In this document: piece by piece, positions 8,828 to 16,721 of the stretch
Position numbering within the stretch: the first letter of the stretch is position 1
How the letters are laid out: every line of letters starts with the position of its first letter
From: Mesorhizobium sp.
Lineage (GTDB): Bacteria > Pseudomonadota > Alphaproteobacteria > Rhizobiales > Rhizobiaceae
Length of the DNA stretch: 34,877 nt
Direction: 5' to 3'
Assembly: GCA_004020645.1 (NCBI GenBank)
Contig: SAQL01000019.1
Location: 1-34,877, forward strand
The notes under the pieces: generated by a model
What the model was told of the DNA's origin: nothing
What the model saw: the letters and a program-made list of their open reading frames with translations, nothing else
The model's database searches: none
Position numbers and translations under genes: made by a program

Positions 8828-9873
8828 CAAGAGGCAGGTGCGCCGAGCTTCGGCCGTTCAGCCGCACTGAGTTCGAGAATCTCAGTCGTATAGACGTCCT
8901 GGGCCTTCGGCCTGCCGTTCGGGTATTGGCCAATCTGGTCAAGCAGCGCGATCTGGCTCTCGATCGAGGCAGGATCGAACGTGCCCCATCCATCCTTTTT
9001 CGTGTTGTCGTCGAACGACAGTTTCAGCACCAGGGGGATCGTCTTCTTTTCCCAGCCTGCGTCGATCTCGGGATAGGCCGCGACGAGCTTGTCGACCGCC
9101 TGCTCGGGATTGGCGTGGACCCAGCCCCACCCCCTGGCGACCGCGCCGATGAATTTTGCCAGGGTCTCGGAATCGGATTCGATGGCGGTGTCGGTCGCGA
9201 AGTAGACGTCGGCATAGGACGCCAGGCCCAGCTCCGACAACAGCAGATCGATGCGATCATCGCCGACGACGCTGAGCGCCTGCGTGTTGGTGATCCAGCC
9301 GCCGATCGCATCCACGTCGCCACGAACCAGCGGCGCCTTGTCGAACCCGACATTGACGATGGTGACCTCGGAAGGATCGATCTTGTTCTTCGCGAGCATC
9401 GCGTCGATGGCGAAGCGCGCGGTCGGCTGCGTGCCGATCCGCATCCCCTTCAGGTCTGCTGCCGACCGGATCGGCTTCGCCGGTTTCGAGGTCAGCGCAT
9501 AGGGCCCGGTGCGATAGCCGCAGGCGATGATCTTCACCGGAACGTCGCTCGCCCGCGCGGCATAGAGTTGAGGCGATTCCGAGAATTGGCCGAGCTGGGC
9601 GGCTCCGGACACCACCGGCGGCACTGTGGCGGCGTTCGGTCCGCCGGGGCTGAACTCGACTTCGAGCCCGGCCTCTTCGAAGTAGCCATTGGCGACGGCT
9701 GCCACGTCGCCGATCTGGCCGTTCGACATCAGCCAGTCATACTGGACGACGAGCTTGGCAGCAGCCGAGGCGCTGGCGCCAAACAGCTGAAGTCCCGGCC
9801 CGAAAGCCGCCAGGCCGGCGGCGCCGGCCTTCAGGATCGATCTGCGATTCCACTGCGATGTGTTCCCACTCAT
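8827..9873 (-). CDS. ABC transporter substrate-binding protein (SsuA/NMT1-like)
   Basis: About 348 residues. The N-terminus has a twin-arginine-type signal (NRRSILKAGAAGLAAFGPGL, RR at 10-11) followed by a cleavage-like ASASAA, so it should be periplasmic. The body follows the NMT1/THI5-like pattern: VAAVANGYFEEAGLEVEF, a glycine-rich ligand loop, RSAADLKGMRIGTQP, and a downstream second lobe. The family binds nitrate, sulfonates, taurine, bicarbonate or pyrimidine precursors, so the ligand is open. The ATG at 9873 is chosen for its AAGGAGCAAGAAG ribosome site and because the signal peptide starts there. It is first of the three importer genes, 67 bases after the VOC gene. Confidence 0.92.
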   Translation of the reverse strand: MSGNTSQWNRRSILKAGAAGLAAFGPGLQLFGASASAAAKLVVQYDWLMSNGQIGDVAAVANGYFEEAGLEVEFSPGGPNAATVPPVVSGAAQLGQFSESPQLYAARASDVPVKIIACGYRTGPYALTSKPAKPIRSAADLKGMRIGTQPTARFAIDAMLAKNKIDPSEVTIVNVGFDKAPLVRGDVDAIGGWITNTQALSVVGDDRIDLLLSELGLASYADVYFATDTAIESDSETLAKFIGAVARGWGWVHANPEQAVDKLVAAYPEIDAGWEKKTIPLVLKLSFDDNTKKDGWGTFDPASIESQIALLDQIGQYPNGRPKAQDVYTTEILELSAAERPKLGAPAS

Positions 9874-9940
9874 CTTCTTGCTCCTTAGTTGGACTGTTTG
9901 CATGCGGCGCGGCCCTTCTTGCGAGGCCGTCGCGATCCAA

Positions 9941-10384
9941 TCACACTTGCTTGTCGTGATAGTCGCCCGGTCCCGCGCCGGTCCAGGCGTAGAGCTCCCA
10001 CAGCGTCCCGTCCGGGTCGTGGAAGTAGGCGCAGCGCGCGTTCCAGACATAGTCGCCGGGCGGCCCGACGAACGGCACGCCCTTGTCCGACAGTTCGGCG
10101 TAGAGCCGGTCGACTTCGCCGGCGCTTTCGAGTTCCATGGCAACGCACGCCTTGTGCGCCTGCTTCGGAGAACGGACATTCGAGACGCCGCAGTGGCGAT
10201 TGATGTGATCCAGTTCCCATGCGGCGAGCGTCACCCGCTCGGAATGAAAATCGACAAAGCCCTCGGCGCGGCGTCTGATCCGGTAGCCGAGTTTCTGGGT
10301 GTAGAAGTCGATGGTACGGTCGATATCCTCGACAAGAAGGCAGATATCGGTGATTGCCTTGGTCTGCCCGAGCGACATGGTCAT
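9941..10384 (-). CDS. VOC-superfamily (glyoxalase-like) protein
   Basis: 147 residues with two beta-alpha-beta-beta-beta units of the vicinal oxygen chelate fold: ITDICLLVEDIDRTIDFYTQKLGY at the start and RCAYFHDPDGTLWELYAW at the end. In this fold the terminal Glu (in LWELY) is a usual metal ligand. Members include glyoxalase I, extradiol dioxygenases and epimerases; the exact reaction cannot be named. Its ATG overlaps the GntR stop (ATGA), and the importer follows, so it is probably an enzyme of the same pathway. Confidence 0.88.
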   Translation of the reverse strand: MTMSLGQTKAITDICLLVEDIDRTIDFYTQKLGYRIRRRAEGFVDFHSERVTLAAWELDHINRHCGVSNVRSPKQAHKACVAMELESAGEVDRLYAELSDKGVPFVGPPGDYVWNARCAYFHDPDGTLWELYAWTGAGPGDYHDKQV

Positions 10385-11112
10385 TTGCCTCGATTGATCT
10401 TCGCGGTGAGTTCGACGCCGACGCGCGATGCCGCGCCATCGATGTGCCGGCGCATCGCCTCGCCGGCAGCCTGCGGATCATGCGCGGCGAGCGCGTCGTA
10501 GATTCGCACGTGCTCGGCGACATTGACCTCGACCAGGTCGTGGAGCGGGTTGGTGAGGCGGGCATAGTGGATCGACTGACGGATCTGCTCGCAGACGAAC
10601 GAAATGAAGGTGTAGATGTAGCTATTGCCGGTGGCCCGGGCGATCGCCCGATGGAAAAGCAGATCGGCCTCGATGCTGCCATCCTCCCAGCGCTCCTCGC
10701 CGCCCATGCGGTCCAGCGCAGCCTTGATCGCGTCAAGATCATCGGATGTACAGCGCGCCGCGGCCAGCGTGGCGGACTCGGTCTCAAGGATGCTGCGCAG
10801 CTCGAAGAGCTGCTCCATGTTGCGCTGGTCTTTCAGCGCTTCACGGTCGATCCGGATGGCTGTCCGCTGTTCCGGCGCCATGACGAATGCGCCCACGCCC
10901 TGACGCGCCTCGATCATGCCGTCGGCGCGAAGCTGCGCGATCGCTTCCCTGACAACATTGCGGCTGACGCCGAACTTGTCGGCGAGCTGGCTTTCGGTGG
11001 GAAGCCGGGCTCCCGGGATGATGTCGCCGCCCTCGATCTCGCGGCTCAGATGCGAAGCGACGCGATGCGGAAGCGCCTCCACGCTGCCGATGATGGACGA
11101 ACGCTGCTTCAT
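10381..11112 (-). CDS. GntR-family transcriptional regulator, FadR/FCD type
   Basis: About 243 residues. The N-terminal winged helix-turn-helix (residues ~12-78) contains LPTESQLADKFGVSRNVVREAI. The C-terminal all-helical FCD ligand domain shows the metal/ligand-site pattern of the family (EADLLFHRAIARATGN, then AEHVRIYDAL and AMRRHI). The ATG at 11112 starts the normal N-terminus; the open frame further upstream belongs to the oxidase gene. FCD regulators usually repress catabolic operons and respond to small carboxylates. It sits between the FAD oxidase and the VOC-importer genes, so it probably controls this cassette. Confidence 0.93.
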   Translation of the reverse strand: MKQRSSIIGSVEALPHRVASHLSREIEGGDIIPGARLPTESQLADKFGVSRNVVREAIAQLRADGMIEARQGVGAFVMAPEQRTAIRIDREALKDQRNMEQLFELRSILETESATLAAARCTSDDLDAIKAALDRMGGEERWEDGSIEADLLFHRAIARATGNSYIYTFISFVCEQIRQSIHYARLTNPLHDLVEVNVAEHVRIYDALAAHDPQAAGEAMRRHIDGAASRVGVELTAKINRGK

Positions 11113-11122
11113 GTGGCTTACC

Positions 11123-12585
11123 CTACAAATCGCCCGGACCCGACATGAGACACGCGGGATTGAACAGGCCTGCTGGATCGAAGGCTGCCTTGATCGCGGT
11201 ATGAAGCTGCCGTTCGCGTTGCGACAGGCCGGCCCAGAACACGTGACTGCGGCTGCGACCCACGCCATGCTCGGCACTGAACGAGCCGCCGAGCGCGCCG
11301 ACCAGTTCATAGAGTCTGGTCAAAATCGCCTGCCCTACGGTCCTCGCTTCGCCGGGCTCGCAATCTATGGGAGGCAGCACATTGAAATGGATGTTCCCGT
11401 CGCCCGCATGGCCATAGGTCAGGGATGTCCAGCCCAGCCCTGCACGATGCACGCGCGTGCTTGCTCGATCAGCTTCGGCACCTGGCTGAGGCGAACCGAT
11501 AGGTCGGTGCGGACATGAAAGCCGCGCCGCGCCTGCCCCTCGACCAGGCCCTCCCGGATGGCCCAGAATGCGGCGGCCTGCGAGCGGCTTTGCGCGACGA
11601 CACCGTCCTTGATCAGGTCGGTCTCAAGGGCGCGCGCCAGCATCGTTTCAAGAAGTCCGCCGGCGTCTATCCCTGGCCCACAGGCGAGTTCGACGATCGC
11701 ATGAACCGGACATTCTTGCGTCAATGGTGAGCGCAGGTTCGGATCGATGAGATGGGCCAGCGACAGGCATTCCTCGCCGATGACCTCAAACGCGCTGAGA
11801 AGGTCGGAGCAGAAATGCCGCGCCATCCGGAACAGTTCGCATGCCTGGCGGAAGCTGCCCAGTCCGACATAGGCGGTCTCGACCTGCGTCGGCCGGGGCG
11901 AGAGCCTTACCTCGACGCCCGTAACGACCCCGAGCGTTCCTTCCGAACTGATCATCAATTGCTTCAGGCTGTAGCCGCGATTGTCCTTGCGCAGCCCGTT
12001 CATGCCGCTCCACAGCGTGCCGTCCGGCAGGACCGTCTCAAGCCCGAGCACCAGATCACGCGTCATGCCGTAGCGCAGCACATTGATGCCGCCGGCATTG
12101 GTCGCGACATTGCCGCCGATCGTGCACGATCCCTGCGCACCAAGCGCCAGAGGGAAGATCATGTCGGATGCTTCAGCGGCGTCCTTGACGTCCTGCAGCA
12201 CGGCACCGGCATCAGCCTGCAGCGTGAAGTCGAGCGGATCGACGCAGCGTATCCGATTGAGACGCTCAAGCGACAGCACGGCGCAGTCCGAACTGTCGGG
12301 AATGGCGCCACCGGCAAGTCCGGTATTGCCACCCTGCACGACGATGGCGACACCGCTCTGCGAGCACCATCTCACAAACGCCTGGACGTCTTCCACGGAT
12401 CCTGGACGCACGATGAAGCGGGCACTTCCGCGCCTGTCGCGGCCCCAATCGATGAGGTAGCGTTCTGCCAGTGGCGACCGTCCGTCTATCAGCGCATCAC
12501 CCGCCAACTGCGCAGGCAGCTCAACAATTGCGCCGGAAGCTTCGCGTTGAAGAGATGGATGAACCGTAGTCATGGGTCCGATCAT
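11123..12585 (-). pseudogene. GlcD/D-lactate dehydrogenase-type FAD oxidase, interrupted by a one-base frameshift
   Basis: Two frames together make a complete FAD_oxidase type 4 protein of about 487 codons. The first (12585-11419) has the FAD domain: VVQGGNTGLAGGAIPDSS and GNVATNAGGINVLRYGMTRD. The second (read from about 11452 to 11123) has the C-terminal marks TYGHAGDGNIHFNV and SAEHGVGR. Around 11427 the coding strand reads GGACATCC; one extra A (GGAACATCC) would join the frames cleanly as ...WAGTSLTYGHAG. The family oxidises D-2-hydroxy acids such as glycolate, D-lactate or D-2-hydroxyglutarate. The ATG at 12585 has AGGAT six bases upstream. If the indel is real, the product ends before the conserved C-terminal motifs and is likely inactive. 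Confidence 0.87.
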
Positions 12586-12899
12586 ACGGTCATCCTACAA
12601 CATAGCAAGTCCCATTCGTCTTGGTGGGCGGTCATCACTTCGGCGCCGAACTCCGCGGCCCATCCGGAAATCGACGCCCACGCCTGAACTGTTCCCACTC
12701 AAGACCCTGGATAGTCGGAACCGAAGCTCGTTCCATCGAAGCCGGCGCAGTGGCGATCTGCTCAGGGGTCCACCTGCCCTCCTCTAACAACGGATGCCGG
12801 TCTCCTTCGAATACGTATTGTGTCGAATACATTTCGCTGATTAGCTGTCTTGCATAAGTCCGGGACAAGATTGGCAAATGTTGTCCGGGGAGGACTGCG
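12586..12899. other. Divergent intergenic region with a small palindrome
   Basis: 314 bases between the minus-strand oxidase and the plus-strand sugar importer. It should hold both promoters, but no convincing -35/-10 pair stands out. AATACGTATT (12810-12819) is a perfect 10-base palindrome, and TCGAATAC occurs twice as a direct repeat (12807-12814 and 12823-12830). These are candidate operator elements. A minus-strand open frame ending at 12635 looks mildly protein-like but is not recognised. Confidence 0.4.
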
Positions 12900-13640
12900 A
12901 TGCCGGTGCTTGAGGTTCGCCACGTTTCCAAGAATTTCGGGGCCATCCAGGCCCTGAGCGACGTCAGCTTCCAGGTGGAGCGAGGCGAAGTCGTGGGTCT
13001 GATGGGGGACAACGGCGCCGGCAAGTCCACCGTGGTCAAGACCGTGGCTGGCAATTTCCCGCCGAGCGACGGCGAAATTGTCGTGGACGGCGAAGTTTGC
13101 CATTTCCATAAACCCGTCCAGGCCCGCGCCAAGGGGATCGAAGTCGTTTATCAAGACCTGGCGCTCGCCGACAATCTAACGGCCGCGCAGAACGTCTTCC
13201 TGGGCCGCGAGATCAAGAAAGGTTTCTGGCCGATCAGGGTGCTTGACAAGCAGGCGATGATCGACCGCTCGGCAGCGCTGTTTAGGGAACTCAAATCGGA
13301 AACCAGGCCGCGCGATCTGGTCAAGAAGATGTCCGGTGGGCAGCGCCAGGCGGTAGCCATTGCGCGAACCCGGCTTTCAAACGCCAAGCTGGTGTTGATG
13401 GACGAACCGACCGCCGCCATCTCCGTCCGCCAGGTGGCCGAAGTGCTCGAATTGATCCGGCGCCTCAAAGCGCAAGGCGTCGGTGTCATGCTGATCAGCC
13501 ACCGCATGCCTGACGTTTTTGCTGTAGCGGATCGCATCATCGTGCTCAGGCGAGGTTCGAAGGTTGCCGACAAGGACACCGGCAACACATCGCCCGAGGA
13601 AATCACTGGACTGATAACGGGGGCCATCCGTGGCGAATAG
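12900..13640 (+). CDS. Sugar ABC transporter ATP-binding protein (single-domain, FrcA-like)
   Basis: 246 residues, a single nucleotide-binding domain rather than the tandem form of RbsA/XylG. Walker A is GDNGAGKST (36-44), the signature is MSGGQRQAVAIARTRLS, Walker B is LVLMDEPTAAISVRQ, and the H-loop is MLISHRM. The D-loop region reads TAAISVRQ as in CUT2-type single-domain ATPases. It powers import of a monosaccharide or related polyol. The gene starts a three-gene transporter operon and overlaps the permease by 11 bases. A GGGGAGGA ribosome site lies just before the ATG. The sugar is not determined. Confidence 0.94.
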   Translation: MPVLEVRHVSKNFGAIQALSDVSFQVERGEVVGLMGDNGAGKSTVVKTVAGNFPPSDGEIVVDGEVCHFHKPVQARAKGIEVVYQDLALADNLTAAQNVFLGREIKKGFWPIRVLDKQAMIDRSAALFRELKSETRPRDLVKKMSGGQRQAVAIARTRLSNAKLVLMDEPTAAISVRQVAEVLELIRRLKAQGVGVMLISHRMPDVFAVADRIIVLRRGSKVADKDTGNTSPEEITGLITGAIRGE

Positions 13641-14757
13641 TGTTCAGGAGCCGGTTATGGTTCAGGAGTCAGCCGAGAAAGCCGGCCAGCCGGCCATGTC
13701 GGACTTCGTCCCGACCAAGGAACAGACAGCTTTCCAACGCGTGATTTCAAGTCAGCCCTTCTGGGTGACGATCGCGCTGATCGCACTCGTCATTTTGATG
13801 ACGGCGATGGAACCGAGCTTCGGCACCTCCGAAAACGCCGCCAATGTGACGCGCAATCTTGCACCTTTCGGTATCATGGCGCTCGGCATGACGGTCGTCA
13901 TCATCACCGGTGGCATCGATCTGTCGGTCGGCTCGATCATGGGCCTCGTTGTCATCGTCGCCGGCCTGTTCCTCACCTGGCATTATCCCTGGTACATCGC
14001 CTTCGCCATGGGCCTTTTTTCCGGTCTGGCCTGCGGCGCGGTCAACGGATTTTTTGTCGCCTACGTCGGAATGCCGTCCTTTGTCGTCACCCTCGGCATG
14101 CTGTCCGTCGCGCGCTCGCTGGCGGTAGTGTTCTCGGCCAACCAGATGCTTTACCAGTTCGGGCCCGATGCTCCGATCGTGAAGGCGATAGGTCAGGCGA
14201 AATGGCCGCGGCATGGACCCGAGGACTGGGCGCCGCACTGGATACCGGAACTGTCGTCGCAGTTCTGGACCATGGTGATCCTGGCGCTGATTGTCGGCTT
14301 CGTGTTCAATTTCACTGCCTGGGCGCGGCATCTGTTCGCCATCGGCGGCAATGAGGAGGCGGCACGGCTCACCGGCGTTCCGGTCGACTGGATTAAATTC
14401 CAGGCTTACCTTTTCTCGGCCTTCACCGCCTCGGTCGCCTCGCTCCTGCTCCTCGGCTACAACGGCTCGGCCATCAATGCGATGGGCCAAGGCTATGAGC
14501 TGCGCGTCATTGCGGCGACAGTCATTGGCGGCGCCAGCCTGATGGGCGGCGCCGGCACGGCCTTCGGTGCGGTCATCGGTTCGGCGTTCCTCGAAGTGAT
14601 CAGGAATGCGCTGCTGATGGCCGGCATCGATTCAAACTGGCAAGGTGCCTTCGTCGGCGCCTTCATCGTTCTTGCGGTTCTTTTGGGCATGCAAACCGGC
14701 GGCAAATCGATCCTCGCCGCGTCGCTGGCAGTCCTGATGCCCAAAAAAAGCCGCTAG
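13630..14757 (+). CDS. Sugar ABC transporter permease (RbsC/FrcC-like, CUT2 family)
   Basis: Up to 375 residues with about ten membrane segments, for example FWVTIALIALVILMTAM and GIMALGMTVVIITGGIDLSVGS. The latter is the hallmark of the BPD_transp_2 permease family; the C-terminal VIAATVIGGASLMGG is also typical. The GTG at 13630 gives an 11-base overlap with the ATPase; an ATG at 13657 has a better ribosome site (AGGAG at 13646-13650) and may be the true start, giving 366 residues. It forms the membrane channel of the sugar importer. Confidence 0.94.
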   Translation: MANSVQEPVMVQESAEKAGQPAMSDFVPTKEQTAFQRVISSQPFWVTIALIALVILMTAMEPSFGTSENAANVTRNLAPFGIMALGMTVVIITGGIDLSVGSIMGLVVIVAGLFLTWHYPWYIAFAMGLFSGLACGAVNGFFVAYVGMPSFVVTLGMLSVARSLAVVFSANQMLYQFGPDAPIVKAIGQAKWPRHGPEDWAPHWIPELSSQFWTMVILALIVGFVFNFTAWARHLFAIGGNEEAARLTGVPVDWIKFQAYLFSAFTASVASLLLLGYNGSAINAMGQGYELRVIAATVIGGASLMGGAGTAFGAVIGSAFLEVIRNALLMAGIDSNWQGAFVGAFIVLAVLLGMQTGGKSILAASLAVLMPKKSR

Positions 14758-14810
14758 AAACCCGCCGGCGGGAGGCCTGCGGGACATCACACCAAGGAGG
14801 AGAACTTCAC

Positions 14811-15815
14811 ATGAAGAAACATCTGCTGACGGCGGCTGTCGCGCTTGGCGCCATGGTGCTCGCCGTTTCCGGTGCCGAGGCGAAATACACCTTCGCCCTG
14901 GTGCCGAAGAACATGAACAATCCTTTCTTCGATCAGGCACGCGACGGCTGCAAGAAGGCCGAAGCCGAATCGAATGGTGCCCTGGAGTGCATGTATATTG
15001 GCCCCGGCGAGCACGGCGGCGGCGACGAGCAGGTACAGATCGTGCAGGATCTCGTGGCCAAGAGGGTGGACGGCATCGCCGTGTCGCCATCGAACGCTGC
15101 GGCGATGGCGGTTGCGCTGCAGGCCGCCAAGGACGCGGGCATCCCGGTCCTCACCTGGGACTCCGATCTGCTGCCCGAGAACAAGGATCTGCGCGTCGCC
15201 TATATCGGCACGCACAATTATGAGATCGGCGCGAACCTCGCCAAGCTTGCCATGCAGATCAAGCCCAAAGGCGGCACGATCTGTATCCAGTCGGGCGGCG
15301 CGGCGGCAGCCAACCACAATGAGCGCATGCAAGGCATTCGCGACACGCTTTCGGGGACCAAGTCGGCTGCCTCGCCCGGCGACCGCCTGACTGGACAGAA
15401 CGGCTGGACCGAAATCGAAGGCTGCCCACTCTACACCGACGATGACTTCCCGCGCTCGGTGCAGCAGTTCGAGGACATCATGGCGAAAAACCCGAACCTC
15501 GATGCGTTCATCCCAACCGGCGGCTTCCCGCAGTTCATCCCCGATGCCAACCGCGCCGCGGTCGCACCGTACAAGGACAAGATCGCCTCGAAGGCCCTGG
15601 CCCTGGTCGTCGCCGACACGCTTCCCGTGCAGATCGACCAGATGAAGGAAGGTTTCTCGCTTGGCCAGGTCGGCCAGCGGCCGTTCGAAATGGGCTACAA
15701 GACGATGATGGCGCTGAAGGAAATGAAGGACGGCAAAGCTCCGCCGGCCGACCCGACCTACACCGGCCTTGACATTTGCACTCCGGAGACAGCGGATACC
15801 TGCATCGCCAAATAG
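14811..15815 (+). CDS. Periplasmic sugar-binding protein of the CUT2 importer
   Basis: 334 residues with a Sec signal peptide (MKKHLLTAAVALGAMVLAVSGAEA) and a Peripla_BP_4-type body. The first lobe begins YTFALVPKNMNNPFFDQA, which contains the N-N-P-F-F pattern common in ribose/xylose/fructose-binding proteins; VDGIAVSPSNAAAM and VLTWDSDLL follow the family pattern. Four cysteines in the mature protein (such as DGCKKAE and GALECMY) suggest disulfides. AAGGAGG lies 10 bases before the ATG. A strong terminator follows directly, marking the operon end. Confidence 0.94.
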   Translation: MKKHLLTAAVALGAMVLAVSGAEAKYTFALVPKNMNNPFFDQARDGCKKAEAESNGALECMYIGPGEHGGGDEQVQIVQDLVAKRVDGIAVSPSNAAAMAVALQAAKDAGIPVLTWDSDLLPENKDLRVAYIGTHNYEIGANLAKLAMQIKPKGGTICIQSGGAAAANHNERMQGIRDTLSGTKSAASPGDRLTGQNGWTEIEGCPLYTDDDFPRSVQQFEDIMAKNPNLDAFIPTGGFPQFIPDANRAAVAPYKDKIASKALALVVADTLPVQIDQMKEGFSLGQVGQRPFEMGYKTMMALKEMKDGKAPPADPTYTGLDICTPETADTCIAK

Positions 15816-15834
15816 CGCTCCAAATAGAGCTATT

Positions 15835-15860
15835 GGGCGGGAGGAAACTCCCGCCCTTTT
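15835..15860 (+). terminator. Rho-independent terminator after the sugar importer
   Basis: A perfect 9-bp stem: GGGCGGGAG (15835-15843), loop GAAA, CTCCCGCCC (15848-15856), then TTTT. It lies between the binding-protein stop and the dehydrogenase start. The dehydrogenase therefore depends on partial readthrough or its own promoter. Confidence 0.9.
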
Positions 15861-15874
15861 CCTAGGGGATATCA

Positions 15875-16624
15875 ATGTCGGAATTGTTCTCGCTCAACGG
15901 CCGTGTCGCGTTGGTCACGGGTGCTTCGCGTGGTCTCGGCTTCGCCATGGCCAAGGCACTTGTGGAAAACGGCGCGACAGTGATCGTCAATGCCCGCGAT
16001 CCGGCCGCGCTGTCCGCGGCGGCCGAAAGGATCGGTGCCGAAGCCCTGCCGTTCGATGTCACCGACGCGGCGATCTCAAGGGCGTCGCTCGAAGGAATCG
16101 TCGAACGCCACGGCCGCCTCGATATTCTGGTCAACAACGCCGGCATCCAGCATCGAAGTCCGTTGGTCGAATGGCAGGACGAGGATTTCAACCATGTGAT
16201 TGCCGTCAATCTGTCGGCCTGCTTCCGCATGATGCGCGACGCGGTGCGCCTGATGATGCCAAACAAGTTCGGGCGCATAATAAACACCGGATCGGTTGCA
16301 GCGATACTTGGCCGTCCCACCATTCACGCCTATGTGGCGGCAAAGGCGGGCCTGCACGGGCTGACACGCTCCACTGCCGCTGAGCTGGGCCGTCACGGCA
16401 TCACCGTCAACGCGATCGCCCCTGGCTATTTCGCCACCGAGCTCAACACCGCGCTTATGAGCGACGAGGCCTTCACCAAATGGATCGAGACACGAACCCC
16501 GGCGGGCCGCTGGGGCCAGCCTGAGGAGCTCGGCGGAGCCGTGGTGTTTCTCGCCTCCGACGCTGCCGCCTACGTCAACGGCCATGTTCTGGCCGTTGAC
16601 GGTGGGCTATCGGTTTCCCTCTGA
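15875..16624 (+). CDS. Short-chain dehydrogenase/reductase (gluconate 5-dehydrogenase-like)
   Basis: 249 residues with all classical SDR marks: TGASRGLG cofactor motif (15-22), NNAG (88-91), and the catalytic S141, Y154 and K158 (HAYVAAKAG). The C-terminus ends GHVLAVDGGLSVSL. N39-A-R at the end of strand 2 suggests NADP preference, which is an inference. The closest functional class appears to be gluconate 5-dehydrogenase/3-ketoacyl reductase-like enzymes. It sits just after a sugar importer and could act on the imported sugar acid or polyol. Its last ~103 codons plus 25 bases after the stop are duplicated at 22919-23270. Confidence 0.92.
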   Translation: MSELFSLNGRVALVTGASRGLGFAMAKALVENGATVIVNARDPAALSAAAERIGAEALPFDVTDAAISRASLEGIVERHGRLDILVNNAGIQHRSPLVEWQDEDFNHVIAVNLSACFRMMRDAVRLMMPNKFGRIINTGSVAAILGRPTIHAYVAAKAGLHGLTRSTAAELGRHGITVNAIAPGYFATELNTALMSDEAFTKWIETRTPAGRWGQPEELGGAVVFLASDAAAYVNGHVLAVDGGLSVSL

Positions 16625-16649
16625 CCTTCAGGAAAATTTCGGCCGGGCA
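16309..16649. repeat. Direct repeat, left copy (3' end of the dehydrogenase gene)
   Basis: This 341-base stretch, covering the end of the dehydrogenase and the first 25 bases after its stop, recurs in the same orientation at 22919-23270. By hand count the coding parts differ at 11 of about 315 positions. The last shared stretch is TTCAGGAAAATTTCGGCC and the few bases after it. Confidence 0.9.
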
Positions 16650-16721
16650 ATCTCAACGAAGTCGACGAAAACGATGAACTTGGTCTGCGGCGTCAGCATT
16701 GACGTTATCGGCGCCCTTGCA

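Noticed and set aside
12635..12857. Minus-strand frame that looks like a C-terminal protein remnant (HPLLEEGRWTPEQIATAPAS)
   Set aside because: The frame would have to start inside the ATPase gene on the other strand, and I recognise no family.
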